Shown: piece by piece, positions 30,046-39,177 of the stretch
Numbering within the stretch: position 1 is the stretch's first letter
How the letters are laid out: each line of letters starts with the position of its first letter
Source: Veillonella sp.
GTDB taxonomy: Bacteria > Bacillota > Negativicutes > Veillonellales > Veillonellaceae
DNA: 64,000 nucleotides
Reading direction: 5' to 3'
Assembly (NCBI RefSeq): GCF_018364065.1
Contig: NZ_JAGZMO010000006.1
Location: 1-64,000 of the forward strand
Translations under genes and position numbers: made by a program
The notes under the pieces: generated by a model
The model's input: only the letters and a program-made list of their open reading frames with translations
What the model was told of the DNA's origin: nothing
Databases searched by the model: none

Positions 30046-30375
30046 AAAAAAGACCTTTATCCCGTACAAGGGACGAAGGTCTCGTGGTTCCACCCTAGTT
30101 AGCTACTAATACTCGTATACTTATCTATTATGATTGCTTGATACTACAGGAAGCATGTTGCCATGCTGTACAGTAACAAGTTCATATTCTATAAGTACCT
30201 AAAGTTACTAATATCTCACTTTGTTGTCGATAACGCATACTCGCGGATGGGCTTACTAACTTCTGCCAATCGGTTTGAAGGGGGTAATATTGTATCATGT
30301 GTAAGAAGCTCACAGCCTCGGCTTCTCTCTCTGAAACACAGGGGATAGAGTATCATGTCCTTCGCATAACCTTTT
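30046..30375 (-). promoter_or_regulatory. T-box riboswitch of thrS
   Basis: Minus-strand sequence has the T-box core AGGGTGGAACCACGAG (30081-30096). An intrinsic terminator GACCTT...AAGGTCTTTTTT (30050-30085) competes with it. Upstream lies a stem I with the distal hairpin AGAAGC / GCTTCT and base pairs GAAGG / CCTTC. In the 3' side of stem I both ACA and ACC (Thr codons) occur, so the specifier fits tRNA-Thr but I cannot decide which triplet is read. Uncharged tRNA-Thr should stabilise the antiterminator. Confidence 0.93.
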
Positions 30376-30390
30376 TCATTTATTGTATAC

Positions 30391-30419
30391 ACTGTACACC
30401 AAAAAAGAATTGTTGTCAA
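30391..30419 (-). promoter_or_regulatory. thrS promoter
   Basis: TTGACA (30414-30419), a 17-bp spacer and TACAGT (30391-30396) on the minus strand, just before the T-box leader. Confidence 0.6.
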
Positions 30420-30447
30420 TACTAATTGAGTGCAATTTAATAACATT

Positions 30448-30681
30448 TTACACGATTGGTGAATCTGTAAACTCAACGTTTACGGGCAAACTCGCCAATA
30501 CGTCACGCACGACCGGGGCCGTATCCGGCGTTGAACGAACCATGCAGAGCCCGTTCGCTCCGTCAATGGTCGTCATAACGCCCAGATATTCGTACCCTTC
30601 TAAAATGCGATTTACATAATTTGTCTGCGCCGAATCTATCTTGAAATAGACATAGGACGCTTCATAGATTGTATGTGTCAT
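30448..30681 (-). CDS. DUF4911-domain protein
   Basis: A 77-aa small cytoplasmic protein matching what I know of DUF4911: Y(V/I)NRILEGYEYLGVMTTID in the middle and a C-terminal APVVRDVLASLP. The function is unknown. It follows the U32 cluster on the same strand, about 95 nt after it, beyond a weak hairpin. Confidence 0.72.
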   Translation of the reverse strand: MTHTIYEASYVYFKIDSAQTNYVNRILEGYEYLGVMTTIDGANGLCMVRSTPDTAPVVRDVLASLPVNVEFTDSPIV

Positions 30682-30700
30682 CTTACATTCTTTTTACTAT

Positions 30701-30724
30701 AAAAATCAGGTTTTTTTAAACCGG
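30701..30724 (-). terminator. Weak terminator after the U32 gene
   Basis: GGTTT pairs with AAACC around a short A-rich loop, followed on the minus strand by ATTTTTATAG. The stem is only about five to seven pairs. Confidence 0.4.
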
Positions 30725-30734
30725 TCAGGTTAAT

Positions 30735-30776
30735 TTTTACTTGATTAGTAACGCAAATAAGCTTTATTTCGCTTAT
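30735..30776 (-). repeat. Short repeat after the U32 gene stop codon
   Basis: GCGAAATAAATAA, GCGAAATAAAGCTTATTT and GCG follow each other on the minus strand directly after the stop codon, again in the space before a terminator-like hairpin. Confidence 0.5.
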
Positions 30777-32015
30777 TTATTTCGCCTGTTTCGGTTTGCA
30801 TTTACGACGCATCATGGAGTATTCTTCCAACGGTGTGTCGATGTACAAGCGAACTTTCATCTGCGCATGTGGCGCTACAGTGATGTCTTTGCCGTCTTCG
30901 TCGGTCATCTTGGTGATTACATGGTGCACCAAGCCTTTATGAGGCTGGCAGAATTCCACTTCATCTCCTACCTTGAAGTTATTGCGCTGTTCCAAATACG
31001 CGTAGCCTTCTTCCGCATTGTAACCTTCTACAAGGCCTATGAAGTCATGTGTCTGTGTATTGCTGGATTCACCGTAGTTCTGTGCCGTTTCATCCGGTTT
31101 TTCCACAGAGAAACCTTCCGTATATGGACGGTGAGAGATTTTTTCCAACTCTTCAATCCATTCCGGTTTAACTTCATAGTGTTCAGGATCCGCCAAGTAT
31201 GTATCTACCGCTTCGCGATATACTTTCGTTACCGTTGCCGCGTAGTGTACGCTCTTCATGCGGCCTTCGATTTTAAGGCTGTCTACGCCCGCTTCGATAA
31301 GATCCGGAATATATTTCAACAAACAAAGGTCTTTGGAGTTGAAAATGTAAGTACCGTGTTGATCTTCTTCGATTGGATAGTATTCGCCGGGACGGTTTTC
31401 TTCCACTAAGGAATATTTCCAACGGCAGGCCTGTGTACATTGACCACGGTTTGCGTCGCGTGTTGTGAAATAGTTACTCAACAGGCAGCGGCCGGAATAG
31501 GAAATACACATTGCGCCATGAACGAAGGCTTCAATTTCAATGTTAGCCGCTTCTTTCATAGTCTTAATGTCCGCAATGCTTACTTCGCGAGCCACTACGA
31601 CGCGGGTTGCGCCCTGCTCTTTCCAGAATTCTGTAGTCAAATAGTTTGTTGTGTTTGCCTGTGTACTTACATGAAGTTCCAAGCCCGGTGCAACGCGTTT
31701 TGCCAAGAGGAAAATGCCCAAGTCGGCAACGATAATCGCATCCACTCCGATGGATTCCAGGAACTTCAAATAGTCCTCAAGACCTACCAAGTCTTCGTTG
31801 TGAGGAATAATGTTGCAAGTTACATAGATTTTTTTACCATGGCTGTGAACGAATTCCACAGCTTCTTTGAGCTGTTCGTTATTGAAGTTGGAGCTGCTTG
31901 CGCGCAGACCGAAAGACTGACCTGCACAATATACTGCATCTGCACCATAACGAATAGCCATTTTTAATTTATCCATATTACCGGCTGGCGATAATACTTC
32001 GATTTGTCTGTTCAT
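30777..32015 (-). CDS. U32-family protein (TrhP/YrrO-like tRNA hydroxylation)
   Basis: A 412-aa protein with the U32 signature EAFVHGAMCISYSGRCLLS, clustered Cys residues (MCISYSGRC, GQCTQACRW) that probably bind an Fe-S cluster, and the N-terminal VLSPAGNMDKLKMAIRYGADAVY. The family was named as peptidases, but YegQ/TrhP and Bacillus YrrN/YrrO act in 5-hydroxyuridine formation at tRNA position 34. The next gene upstream is trmR, whose product methylates that hydroxyuridine, which supports the tRNA role. It starts about 3 nt after trmR. Confidence 0.88.
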   Translation of the reverse strand: MNRQIEVLSPAGNMDKLKMAIRYGADAVYCAGQSFGLRASSSNFNNEQLKEAVEFVHSHGKKIYVTCNIIPHNEDLVGLEDYLKFLESIGVDAIIVADLGIFLLAKRVAPGLELHVSTQANTTNYLTTEFWKEQGATRVVVAREVSIADIKTMKEAANIEIEAFVHGAMCISYSGRCLLSNYFTTRDANRGQCTQACRWKYSLVEENRPGEYYPIEEDQHGTYIFNSKDLCLLKYIPDLIEAGVDSLKIEGRMKSVHYAATVTKVYREAVDTYLADPEHYEVKPEWIEELEKISHRPYTEGFSVEKPDETAQNYGESSNTQTHDFIGLVEGYNAEEGYAYLEQRNNFKVGDEVEFCQPHKGLVHHVITKMTDEDGKDITVAPHAQMKVRLYIDTPLEEYSMMRRKCKPKQAK

Positions 32016-32018
32016 GTA

Positions 32019-32624
32019 TTACTTATTACCTTTCCAAATACTTACGCTCATCCCGTCGCCTAACGGATAAATCGTCGTGTTGAAACGCTCTTTATCCTCT
32101 ACGGTCTCCAGGTACTCTCTGAGTCGCTTTACAATGGTTTTATAACGGCGCGGCGCTTCCTTCTCGCCACGCACATATCCTCTAAATAATACATTATCGG
32201 CCAGTACAACCGCTTGCGGAGCCAACTTGGATTCAATCAATTCCAGCTGGTTTTTATATTGTCCCTTCGGCCCGTCTAAAAAGACCATGTCGTAGGGACC
32301 TTCCATCTCCGACAACAGTGTGTTTGCATCCCCTAAATGCAATGTAATTCTATCATTATACTTGGACTGTCCAATAAAATGTTTGGCCATACCATGTCGT
32401 GTTTCATCGATTTCAATGGAATCTATATGAAAATCTTCACCGCTGTGACGCGCTAAAAGCAATGTAGAGTAGCCGATGGCTGTACCCACTTCCAGGATTC
32501 GAACCGGCTTATACAGCGAAATCAGCTCTTCAAAGAGATGTACTTCAGACTCTCTCAGAATAGGCACTTTATTGAGCACCGCATAAATGCGCTGTTCATT
32601 TAATATGTCTTTAATATCCAACAA
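32019..32624 (-). CDS. trmR: tRNA 5-hydroxyuridine O-methyltransferase (TrmR)
   Basis: A 201-aa SAM-dependent O-methyltransferase of the caffeoyl-CoA MTase fold: ILEVGTAIGYSTLLLARHS binds SAM, with DMVFLDGPKGQYKNQLELI and VVLADNVLFRGYV following. In Bacillus the orthologue YrrM makes 5-methoxyuridine in tRNA. The order mltG-trmR-U32 matches the Bacillus yrr cluster. Confidence 0.88.
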   Translation of the reverse strand: MLDIKDILNEQRIYAVLNKVPILRESEVHLFEELISLYKPVRILEVGTAIGYSTLLLARHSGEDFHIDSIEIDETRHGMAKHFIGQSKYNDRITLHLGDANTLLSEMEGPYDMVFLDGPKGQYKNQLELIESKLAPQAVVLADNVLFRGYVRGEKEAPRRYKTIVKRLREYLETVEDKERFNTTIYPLGDGMSVSIWKGNK

Positions 32625-32648
32625 TTAATACAACCACCTTTTCACGAC

Positions 32649-33668
32649 CTAGTCGTTCCCATAAATGGAATCCACCACTTTTAAATGTTCTTCATATGTT
32701 TTAGTGAAGTGATGGTAGCCCTCTTTATCAGCTACAAAATACAAGTATTCCGTATCGCCCGCATTGAGCACCGCTTCCATGGACTTCATGCCCGGATTGG
32801 CGATCGGTCCCGGAGGCAGGCCTGTATGTAAATACGTATTATACGGACTTGGCAACTGCGTATCTTCCAGCGATAACTGAGGTTTCGGATAGCCTAAAAT
32901 GTACTGAATGCTGGCGCATGACTGTAAAGGCATACCTATTTTCAGGCGTTTTAAAAATACAGCCGCAATAACAGGTCGGTCTACATCATATTTAGCTTCT
33001 TTTTCTACCAGTGATGCTAATGTAATAAACTCGAAAACGGTCAGCCCCTTGTCGGAAATCTTCTTGCGAATGTCCGGCGTAAGTTTGCTGTCCATTTCCT
33101 TCGTCATGATTTTCAATATGTCATTTGGTTTGGCATCTACAGGAATCTCATAGGTACTGGGAAATAAAAATCCCTCCGGCTTGTAATCTACAGGAGCCGG
33201 CCCATACATATATTGATAGGGTACATACGTCTTAGCTGCCTCTAAAAAGGCTTCCTTGCTACTTAAACCGTCTTTTGCCAATTCTTCAGCAATCTGATTA
33301 ATTGTATATCCTTCCGGAATGGTTACGCGAATGGATTTTAACTTCCCTTGCTGCAACAGTTGGATTACCTGATGCAGGCTGGCGTTCTGCGGAATCTGAT
33401 AATAGCCCTGCTGCAGTTTGTCCACGGCTCCGGTTACCCGAAGTGCCAGTCGGAATGCGGCAGGTGACTGAATTAATCCTTTTTGATAGAGCATATCGCC
33501 GATTTCGGCGCCTGTCTGATCTTTATCAACAATCAATACTACTTGCTGTGGATGTTCCATTTTACTATTGGGCATATAATAATAGGCCCACGCGCCTAAG
33601 AAACAGATAATCACCAGTCCCAGGATACCTCCCAGAACATAGGTTATCAACTTCTTGCGTTGACTCAT
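32649..33668 (-). CDS. mltG: Endolytic murein transglycosylase MltG
   Basis: A 339-aa membrane-anchored enzyme that cuts nascent glycan strands. It has an N-terminal membrane segment (residues about 8-30), a LysM-like part (YTINQIAEELAKDGL), and the YceG catalytic domain with Glu in ASLVEKEAKYDVDRPVIAAVF and the typical LPSPYNTYLHTGLPPGPIANPG. I give the ATG at 33668; a TTG six bases upstream is better spaced from AAGGAG and may be used instead. Confidence 0.94.
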   Translation of the reverse strand: MSQRKKLITYVLGGILGLVIICFLGAWAYYYMPNSKMEHPQQVVLIVDKDQTGAEIGDMLYQKGLIQSPAAFRLALRVTGAVDKLQQGYYQIPQNASLHQVIQLLQQGKLKSIRVTIPEGYTINQIAEELAKDGLSSKEAFLEAAKTYVPYQYMYGPAPVDYKPEGFLFPSTYEIPVDAKPNDILKIMTKEMDSKLTPDIRKKISDKGLTVFEFITLASLVEKEAKYDVDRPVIAAVFLKRLKIGMPLQSCASIQYILGYPKPQLSLEDTQLPSPYNTYLHTGLPPGPIANPGMKSMEAVLNAGDTEYLYFVADKEGYHHFTKTYEEHLKVVDSIYGND

Positions 33669-33731
33669 AAGCAAAATAACTCCTTATCTAGTAACAATCT
33701 TGCCTTTTTTAGGCCTTTATAACAGGCCTGC

Positions 33732-33770
33732 ATAAAACACACGAAAGAGGGGCGTCGCCCCTCTTCGTGT
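33732..33770 (-). terminator. Terminator after the DUF1292 gene
   Basis: ACACGAAGAGGGGC pairs with GCCCCTCTTTCGTGT around GAC; on the minus strand TGTTTTAT follows. It separates the alaS-to-DUF1292 part of the cluster from mltG, though readthrough is possible. Confidence 0.8.
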
Positions 33771-33783
33771 ACCTTTGCAGATA

Positions 33784-34077
33784 TTATTCTTCGTCAATAC
33801 CTTCTTCATACAAGGCACTCACGGCATCAAACTCTTCGTCTGTCGGTGCTACATACACTTCTTCACCGTCTTCAACTTCAAGACGGGCAATCGTTACATG
33901 CGGCTCTTCGTGGCATTTGCAGCCCGGTTCGCATTCTTCCGGAGGAAGAGATACTAAAATCGCGAACTCTTTGTCTTCGTAGGAAATAATCATATCCTCA
34001 ACGTAGAGGATCTTATTTCCTTCATCATCAACCATCTCAATCACAGGCATTTCATTTTCAAAATCTTGTTCCACCAT
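33784..34077 (-). CDS. DUF1292-domain protein (YrzB-like)
   Basis: A 97-aa acidic small protein: IEMVDDEGNKILYVEDMIISYEDKEFAILV and ARLEVEDGEEVYVAPTDEEFDAV fit DUF1292. Compared with typical members it carries a short Cys-rich insertion (CEPGCKCHE). It lies between ruvX and mltG, as in Bacillus. The function is unknown. Confidence 0.83.
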   Translation of the reverse strand: MVEQDFENEMPVIEMVDDEGNKILYVEDMIISYEDKEFAILVSLPPEECEPGCKCHEEPHVTIARLEVEDGEEVYVAPTDEEFDAVSALYEEGIDEE

Positions 34078-34088
34078 GGTTAACCTCC

Positions 34089-34508
34089 TTAGGGTTTACT
34101 TTGTCGTCGATCCAAATAGCCTTGTAAAATGACGACTGCCGCCATTTTATCAATTACGTCTTTTCGTTTCTTACGACTAACATCAGCAGCAATCAAAGAC
34201 CGCTCGGCCATAACCGTAGACAGTCTTTCATCCCAAAAAGTAACAGGCACAGCAATAACTTCCTGCATTTTGGCTACAAATTCTTCCGTTTTAATTGCAC
34301 GGTCGCCCTTCGTGCCATTCATATTCTTTGGCAAGCCAACAACAATTTCTTCCACTTCGTACTCATTAATGAGCTCCTGAATGCGATTAAAATCGCGCTC
34401 CAGCGAAGTGCGGCGGATTGTCTCGATACCCTGTGCAGTCATGTACAGCGCATCGCTGCAAGCCACGCCGATTGTGCGGCTTCCCACATCTAAAGACATA
34501 ATTCTCAT
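34089..34508 (-). CDS. ruvX: RuvX/YqgF-family putative Holliday junction resolvase
   Basis: A 139-aa RNase H-fold nuclease: [19 protein letters not shown] carries the first acidic residue, [16 protein letters not shown] the second and [12 protein letters not shown] the third region. Known members act in 16S rRNA 5'-end maturation and possibly in recombination. It lies 11 nt after the IreB-family gene. Confidence 0.93.
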   Translation of the reverse strand: MRIMSLDVGSRTIGVACSDALYMTAQGIETIRRTSLERDFNRIQELINEYEVEEIVVGLPKNMNGTKGDRAIKTEEFVAKMQEVIAVPVTFWDERLSTVMAERSLIAADVSRKKRKDVIDKMAAVVILQGYLDRRQSKP

Positions 34509-34519
34509 AACTATGCCTC

Positions 34520-34777
34520 TTAGAGTCCTTTTGCTTTTACATACTCAGCTACCAACTCTTCCAAGAGTTCGTCCCGTTCTAAACGGCGAATCATGCTGCG
34601 CGCATTATTGTAACTGGTAATATAGGTAGGCTCGCCGGAGATAAGATATCCTACAATCTGTTCAATCGGATTGTATCCTTTTTCTTGCAAAGCGTGATAC
34701 ACCTCACGAAGAACTTCACGAGCCGAAGGCGTATCTTCAACCTTTTTAAACATCATAGTTTCATCTGATACACTCAT
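34520..34777 (-). CDS. IreB-family regulatory phosphoprotein
   Basis: An 85-aa DUF965 protein. In Enterococcus IreB is phosphorylated near its N-terminus by the kinase IreK and affects cephalosporin tolerance; the N-terminus here ([11 protein letters not shown]) keeps hydroxyl residues at positions 4 and 7. The core [20 protein letters not shown] and [16 protein letters not shown] are typical. It follows alaS, as in Bacillus (yrzL). Confidence 0.9.
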   Translation of the reverse strand: MSVSDETMMFKKVEDTPSAREVLREVYHALQEKGYNPIEQIVGYLISGEPTYITSYNNARSMIRRLERDELLEELVAEYVKAKGL

Positions 34778-34876
34778 GCTATAACCTCCTTTACATCAGT
34801 TATATTATATCATGTTTTAAATTATTCTAGCCATGATATAGTGACCATAGTTTTAAATATTTATCAATAACACATG

Positions 34877-34917
34877 ACTTCCAAAAGATTCCGTCAACGA
34901 CCGTCTCTTTTGGAAGT
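34877..34917. repeat. 12-bp perfect inverted repeat between alaS and the ireB-like gene
   Basis: ACTTCCAAAAGA (34877-34888) and TCTTTTGGAAGT (34906-34917) with a 17-nt loop. It would form a strong hairpin in the alaS-ireB transcript but has no T tract, so it is not a standard terminator. It could be a processing or attenuating hairpin. Confidence 0.7.
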
Positions 34918-34953
34918 TCATCTGTTTCAACTCAATAAAACACCGGGTGTTAA

Positions 34954-37560
34954 TTAAGCCATAGTTTCAATTGTTTCTTTACCGGCTTGAAGAGCGGCTG
35001 CCAATTTAGCAGCGTCTTTACCGCCGGCCTGTGCCATATCAGGACGTCCGCCGCCGTTGCCGCCCGCTGCCTGTGCAGTGGCTTTTACGATATTGCCTGC
35101 ATGGTAACCGGCTTTCACTGCATCTTTTGTAGCCATACATACAAAGTTAACTTTGCCGTCATGAGCCATACCGAGCAATACAACACCGGAACCGATGCGG
35201 TCGCGAACCATATCCGCTGTTTTGCGGAGTTCGTCCATATCGGCTACATTAACTTCCGCAACGATAGCTTTACCGCCTTTAATTTCAAAGCCGTTCTGAA
35301 GCACGCTGTCCAAGCTGCCTGCCACTAATTCTTTACGAACTTCGCTGAGGCTGTGTTCCAACTGCTTCATTTCGCCCATTACATGTTCTGCACGGGTTAC
35401 TACTTCTTCAGGTTTTGTTTTCAAAATAGTAGCTACGGAGCGAAGATCAGCCTGTTCTTTCTGAGCAAGCTTCAATGCCGCTTCGCCGGTAACTGCTTCA
35501 ATACGGCGTACACCGGAACCGATACCGCCTTCGGAAAGAATGCGGAACTGGCCGATAACAGCCGTATTAGGTACATGAGAGCCGCCACACAATTCCACAC
35601 TGAATTCAGGAACTGTTACAACGCGAACCACGTCGCCGTATTTTTCACCGAACAAGGCCATAGCGCCAAGTTTCTTTGCTTCGTCCATCGGCATTTCTTT
35701 TACGTCCAATGTAGTGGCTTTCAAGATTTCGCCGTTTACCAAGTTGGTGATTTCCTGTAATTCTTCAGCGGTTACAGGAGAGAAATGGGTGAAGTCGAAA
35801 CGCAAGCGGTCAGGCATTACCAAGGAGCCGGCCTGGTTTACATGAGTACCCAAAACTTCTTTCAAGGCAGCGTGCAATAAATGCGTAGCTGTATGGTTAC
35901 GCGCCATGGAGAGGCGACGTTGTGTATCTACTTCGAAGTGAACTGTGTCACCAACCTGCAAGTTCCCTTCTACGATAGTACCTACATGGTAGGTTGTGCC
36001 TTCCGGTAATTTGCGAGTGGTGTGTACTTCCATTTTGCCCATAGGGCCAACGATGAAACCGGAGTCGCCCAACTGTCCGCCACCTTCCGCATGGAACGGA
36101 GTGGTACGAACGATGAGGGTTACTTCGGTGCCGTCAGACGCAGATTCCAAGCACTCTGCACCGTGACCGAGCATAAGCACTTCAGATTCAGTAGCGCTTT
36201 CGTCGTCAGTCAATTCTTCCTTCGCAAGGAATGTAATGTCCGGTGTAGCCACTTTTGCGTCTACATCTTCACGAGCTGCACGAGCACGGGCGCGCTGTTC
36301 AGCCATGGCGGATTCGAAGCCTTCCATTTCGATGGCAAGACCTGCTTCGTGCGCGATTTCTTCGGTTAATTCCCAAGGGAATCCGTAAGTGTCATACAAT
36401 TTGAACACATCAGTACCGGGTACTGTGTCGGCACCGTCCGCTTTCAAGCTGGAGATGAGGTTGCTCAACATTTCAAGACCTTGTGCCAAAGTTTGGTTGA
36501 AACGATCTTCTTCGTTCGCTACTACGCGGGTGATGAAGTCGTGTTTTTCTACAAGACCTGGTAAGCCAGGACCTAAGATGTCCACAACTACGTCCATGAG
36601 GTCAGTGAGGAAACGGCCTTCAATGCCGAGTAAACGGCCATGACGTACGGCGCGGCGCAAAATACGGCGCAATACGTAACCGCGGCCTTCGTTGGAAGGC
36701 AATACACCGTCACTGATAAGTACAGCAATAGCACGAGCGTGGTCGCCGATAACTTTCAAGGATACATCCTTGCTTGCATCGGAATGGTATACCACGTTTG
36801 CCATAGCGGCCGCTTTTTCAATGATTGGGAAAATAAGGTCAGTTTCAAAGTTGCTTTCCTTATTTTGAAGTACAGATGCAAGACGTTCAAGACCGGCACC
36901 GGTATCGATGTTCTTCTTAGCCAATGGCACATATTCGCCTTCAGCGGTACGGTTGAACTGCGTGAACACGAGGTTCCAGATTTCCAAGTAACGGTCGCAA
37001 TCGCAGCCAGGTGCACAATCAGGTTCACCACAACCGCGTTCTTCGCCCAAGTCGTAGAAAATTTCGCTGTCAGGACCGCAAGGACCTTCGCCGATTTCCC
37101 AGAAGTTGTCTTCTAAACGGCTGATGTGGGAGTCATCGAGACCCACTTCTTTATGCCAGATGTCATACGCTTCATGATCATCAGGATATACAGTTACATA
37201 TAAACGATTCTTATCCAGTTTAATAACTTCGGTTAAGAATTCCCAAGCCCAGTGAATGGCTTCTTTTTTGAAATAATCGCCAAAGGAGAAGTTCCCCAGC
37301 ATTTCAAAGAATGTATGGTGACGCGCAGTGCGGCCTACATTTTCAATATCGCCTGTACGGATACATTTCTGACATGTAGTTACACGCGTGCGAGGTGGTA
37401 CTAATTTACCTGTAAAAAACGGTTTTAATGGTGCCATACCTGCCCCGATGAGCAGTAATGACGGATCGTTATCCGGAACGAGTGAATAACTATCTAACTT
37501 TAAGTGTCCTTTACTTTCAAAAAACTGCAAGTACGCTTGACGCAGTTCATTTCCCTTCAT
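34954..37560 (-). CDS. alaS: Alanyl-tRNA synthetase
   Basis: An 868-aa class II synthetase of full length: N-terminal catalytic domain (LRQAYLQFFESKGHL, then TARHHTFFEMLGNFSFGDYF), editing domain with HNTATHLLHAALKEV and CGGSHVPNT zinc residues, and a C-terminal glycine-rich GGNGGGRPDMAQAGG. No T-box is present; a simple promoter lies about 35 bp upstream. Downstream genes (IreB family, ruvX, DUF1292) follow on the same strand. Confidence 0.97.
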   Translation of the reverse strand: MKGNELRQAYLQFFESKGHLKLDSYSLVPDNDPSLLLIGAGMAPLKPFFTGKLVPPRTRVTTCQKCIRTGDIENVGRTARHHTFFEMLGNFSFGDYFKKEAIHWAWEFLTEVIKLDKNRLYVTVYPDDHEAYDIWHKEVGLDDSHISRLEDNFWEIGEGPCGPDSEIFYDLGEERGCGEPDCAPGCDCDRYLEIWNLVFTQFNRTAEGEYVPLAKKNIDTGAGLERLASVLQNKESNFETDLIFPIIEKAAAMANVVYHSDASKDVSLKVIGDHARAIAVLISDGVLPSNEGRGYVLRRILRRAVRHGRLLGIEGRFLTDLMDVVVDILGPGLPGLVEKHDFITRVVANEEDRFNQTLAQGLEMLSNLISSLKADGADTVPGTDVFKLYDTYGFPWELTEEIAHEAGLAIEMEGFESAMAEQRARARAAREDVDAKVATPDITFLAKEELTDDESATESEVLMLGHGAECLESASDGTEVTLIVRTTPFHAEGGGQLGDSGFIVGPMGKMEVHTTRKLPEGTTYHVGTIVEGNLQVGDTVHFEVDTQRRLSMARNHTATHLLHAALKEVLGTHVNQAGSLVMPDRLRFDFTHFSPVTAEELQEITNLVNGEILKATTLDVKEMPMDEAKKLGAMALFGEKYGDVVRVVTVPEFSVELCGGSHVPNTAVIGQFRILSEGGIGSGVRRIEAVTGEAALKLAQKEQADLRSVATILKTKPEEVVTRAEHVMGEMKQLEHSLSEVRKELVAGSLDSVLQNGFEIKGGKAIVAEVNVADMDELRKTADMVRDRIGSGVVLLGMAHDGKVNFVCMATKDAVKAGYHAGNIVKATAQAAGGNGGGRPDMAQAGGKDAAKLAAALQAGKETIETMA

Positions 37561-37594
37561 AAGTTCAGCCTCCTAAACTAATAACTATTTTTTT

Positions 37595-37623
37595 ATTATA
37601 CTCTATATGGTATGGAATGTCAT
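37595..37623 (-). promoter_or_regulatory. alaS promoter
   Basis: ATGACA (37618-37623), a 17-bp spacer and TATAAT (37595-37600) on the minus strand, in the gap between the metal permease stop and alaS. Confidence 0.6.
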
Positions 37624-37624
37624 T

Positions 37625-38431
37625 TTATTTCTTATTTAACATAATGCTGACTGCGAAGGTAATCGCATATCCCACGATTGCCATGAGCACGATGGTACCG
37701 CCCGGCGCCAGATCGAACTGAAAGGCAATGAACAATCCCAGCAGCACACTGAGGATGGAATAGGCTTCACTAATCCACAATGTCTTAGAAAAACCCGCTT
37801 TCCACAGGTGCGCGGACGCAACCGGAATGATCATGAGGGCCCCGATGAGAAGAATCCCGACAATTGTCATCCCCATAACTACGACCAAAGCCGTAAGGAT
37901 GGCAAAAATCATGTTAATCCGATTAACCGCAATGCCCGCCGTAATGGCCACCTGTTCATCAAAGGACGTGAACAACAGGCGGGAATAAATACTATAAATA
38001 ACAACGCCTACGATGACCGCCGCCACCGCGATACTGATAATATCCGTATCCGTCACCGTTAAAATGCTCCCGAACAGGAAGTTCATGAGCCCCGTGCTCG
38101 GCATTTTCGTCATACTAGCAAAAATAACCGCCAAGGCCAGACCGGTGTAGAAAAATAAAGCCAAAATCATATCCGTATATTGACTGTGACGACGCCGTAC
38201 AAGCTCGATGCCCACCGCCGCACCAACTGTAATGCCTGCTGCAGCCAACGGCGGATATATATTCATAAGAGCCGCCCCGGTAACGCCTGCAAAGGCGATA
38301 TGCCCCAGGCCTTCACTGAGTAGCGACTGCCGCTTAATAACGATGAATGTGCCAATGAGTGGACACATAAGGGCTACGATAAATCCGGCCACGAAGGCGC
38401 GCTGCATAAATGCATAGGTAAAAATATCCAT
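37625..38431 (-). CDS. Metal ABC transporter permease (ABC-3 family)
   Basis: A 268-aa inner membrane protein with eight or nine hydrophobic segments, of the ZnuB/MntB/TroC type: LIGTFIVIKRQSLLSEGLGH near the N-terminus and SFDEQVAITAGIAVNRINMI are characteristic. It should form the channel for Zn(II) or Mn(II); the metal cannot be told. Its start is 1-2 nt after the ATPase gene with AGGAGG upstream. No substrate-binding protein gene is adjacent. Confidence 0.88.
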   Translation of the reverse strand: MDIFTYAFMQRAFVAGFIVALMCPLIGTFIVIKRQSLLSEGLGHIAFAGVTGAALMNIYPPLAAAGITVGAAVGIELVRRRHSQYTDMILALFFYTGLALAVIFASMTKMPSTGLMNFLFGSILTVTDTDIISIAVAAVIVGVVIYSIYSRLLFTSFDEQVAITAGIAVNRINMIFAILTALVVVMGMTIVGILLIGALMIIPVASAHLWKAGFSKTLWISEAYSILSVLLGLFIAFQFDLAPGGTIVLMAIVGYAITFAVSIMLNKK

Positions 38432-38432
38432 A

Positions 38433-39137
38433 CTAGCCTCCTATATGCCAAAATAATTTGGACCCTTTATGGGTTTCCATAAAACCGTCCCCGTCGCCCT
38501 GATAGCATATATGGCGATTAATACAAACAGCCTTGTCGGCCAATTTACATCCTTCTTCAATATCATGGGTTACCATGACAATAGTCATGCCCTTATCGCA
38601 AAGTGTGCGGAGCAATTCCATAATATGACGGCTGGCCTCAAAGTCGATGCCGCTGGTCGGTTCGTCCAGCAGCAAGTACTTCGGCTTGCGTGCCAAAGCC
38701 TGTGCAATCATGACGCGCTGCTGTTGGCCGCCGCTCAACTCGCCGATACGGCGGTCTTTAAAGTCGCTCATGCCCACCTGGCTCAACGCATCAAGAGCCG
38801 CCTCATGACGTTCCTTGCGGCTCAATTTATGGGTACGCAGTCCCAATTCCACAATTTCCAAACAGGTGGCCGGAAACTGGGCGGCGTTTTTATTGTAAAT
38901 TTGCGGCACCAGATGAAGAAGTCCGCTTGTTTGCGCTTCCTTCACCGTTTTACCGTCGATCAGAATGGTGCCCTCCGTAGGACTCAATAGACCGGATAAG
39001 AGTCGCAGACATGTAGTCTTACCAGCTCCATTAGGCCCTACAATAATGGTAAACTCCCCTTCCTTGATGGTGAGGGATATATTGCAGAGTATCTCATCCT
39101 GCTCATAATAAAATCGGACGTCTTTAACCTCTATCAT
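38433..39137 (-). CDS. Metal ABC transporter ATP-binding protein
   Basis: A 234-aa ATPase with Walker A GPNGAGKTT, signature LSGGQQQRVMIAQALARKP, Walker B YLLLDEPTSGID and the switch His in VTHDIEEG. The C-terminal HICYQGDG fits ZnuC/MntA-type ATPases. The ATG at 39137 has AAAGGATGG upstream and gives the normal N-terminus (MIEVKDVRFYY); the open frame upstream runs through a terminator and is not coding. It pairs with the permease that follows. Confidence 0.9.
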   Translation of the reverse strand: MIEVKDVRFYYEQDEILCNISLTIKEGEFTIIVGPNGAGKTTCLRLLSGLLSPTEGTILIDGKTVKEAQTSGLLHLVPQIYNKNAAQFPATCLEIVELGLRTHKLSRKERHEAALDALSQVGMSDFKDRRIGELSGGQQQRVMIAQALARKPKYLLLDEPTSGIDFEASRHIMELLRTLCDKGMTIVMVTHDIEEGCKLADKAVCINRHICYQGDGDGFMETHKGSKLFWHIGG

Positions 39138-39177
39138 AGGTAAACCATCCTTTCCTAAACTATACTTTTTAAACTTC

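Noticed and set aside
30163..30476. Open frames on both strands in the thrS leader
   Set aside because: The interval is a T-box riboswitch; the frames have no ribosome site.
37561..37624. T-box upstream of alaS
   Set aside because: The gap is only 64 bp and holds a plain promoter; no T-box core is present.
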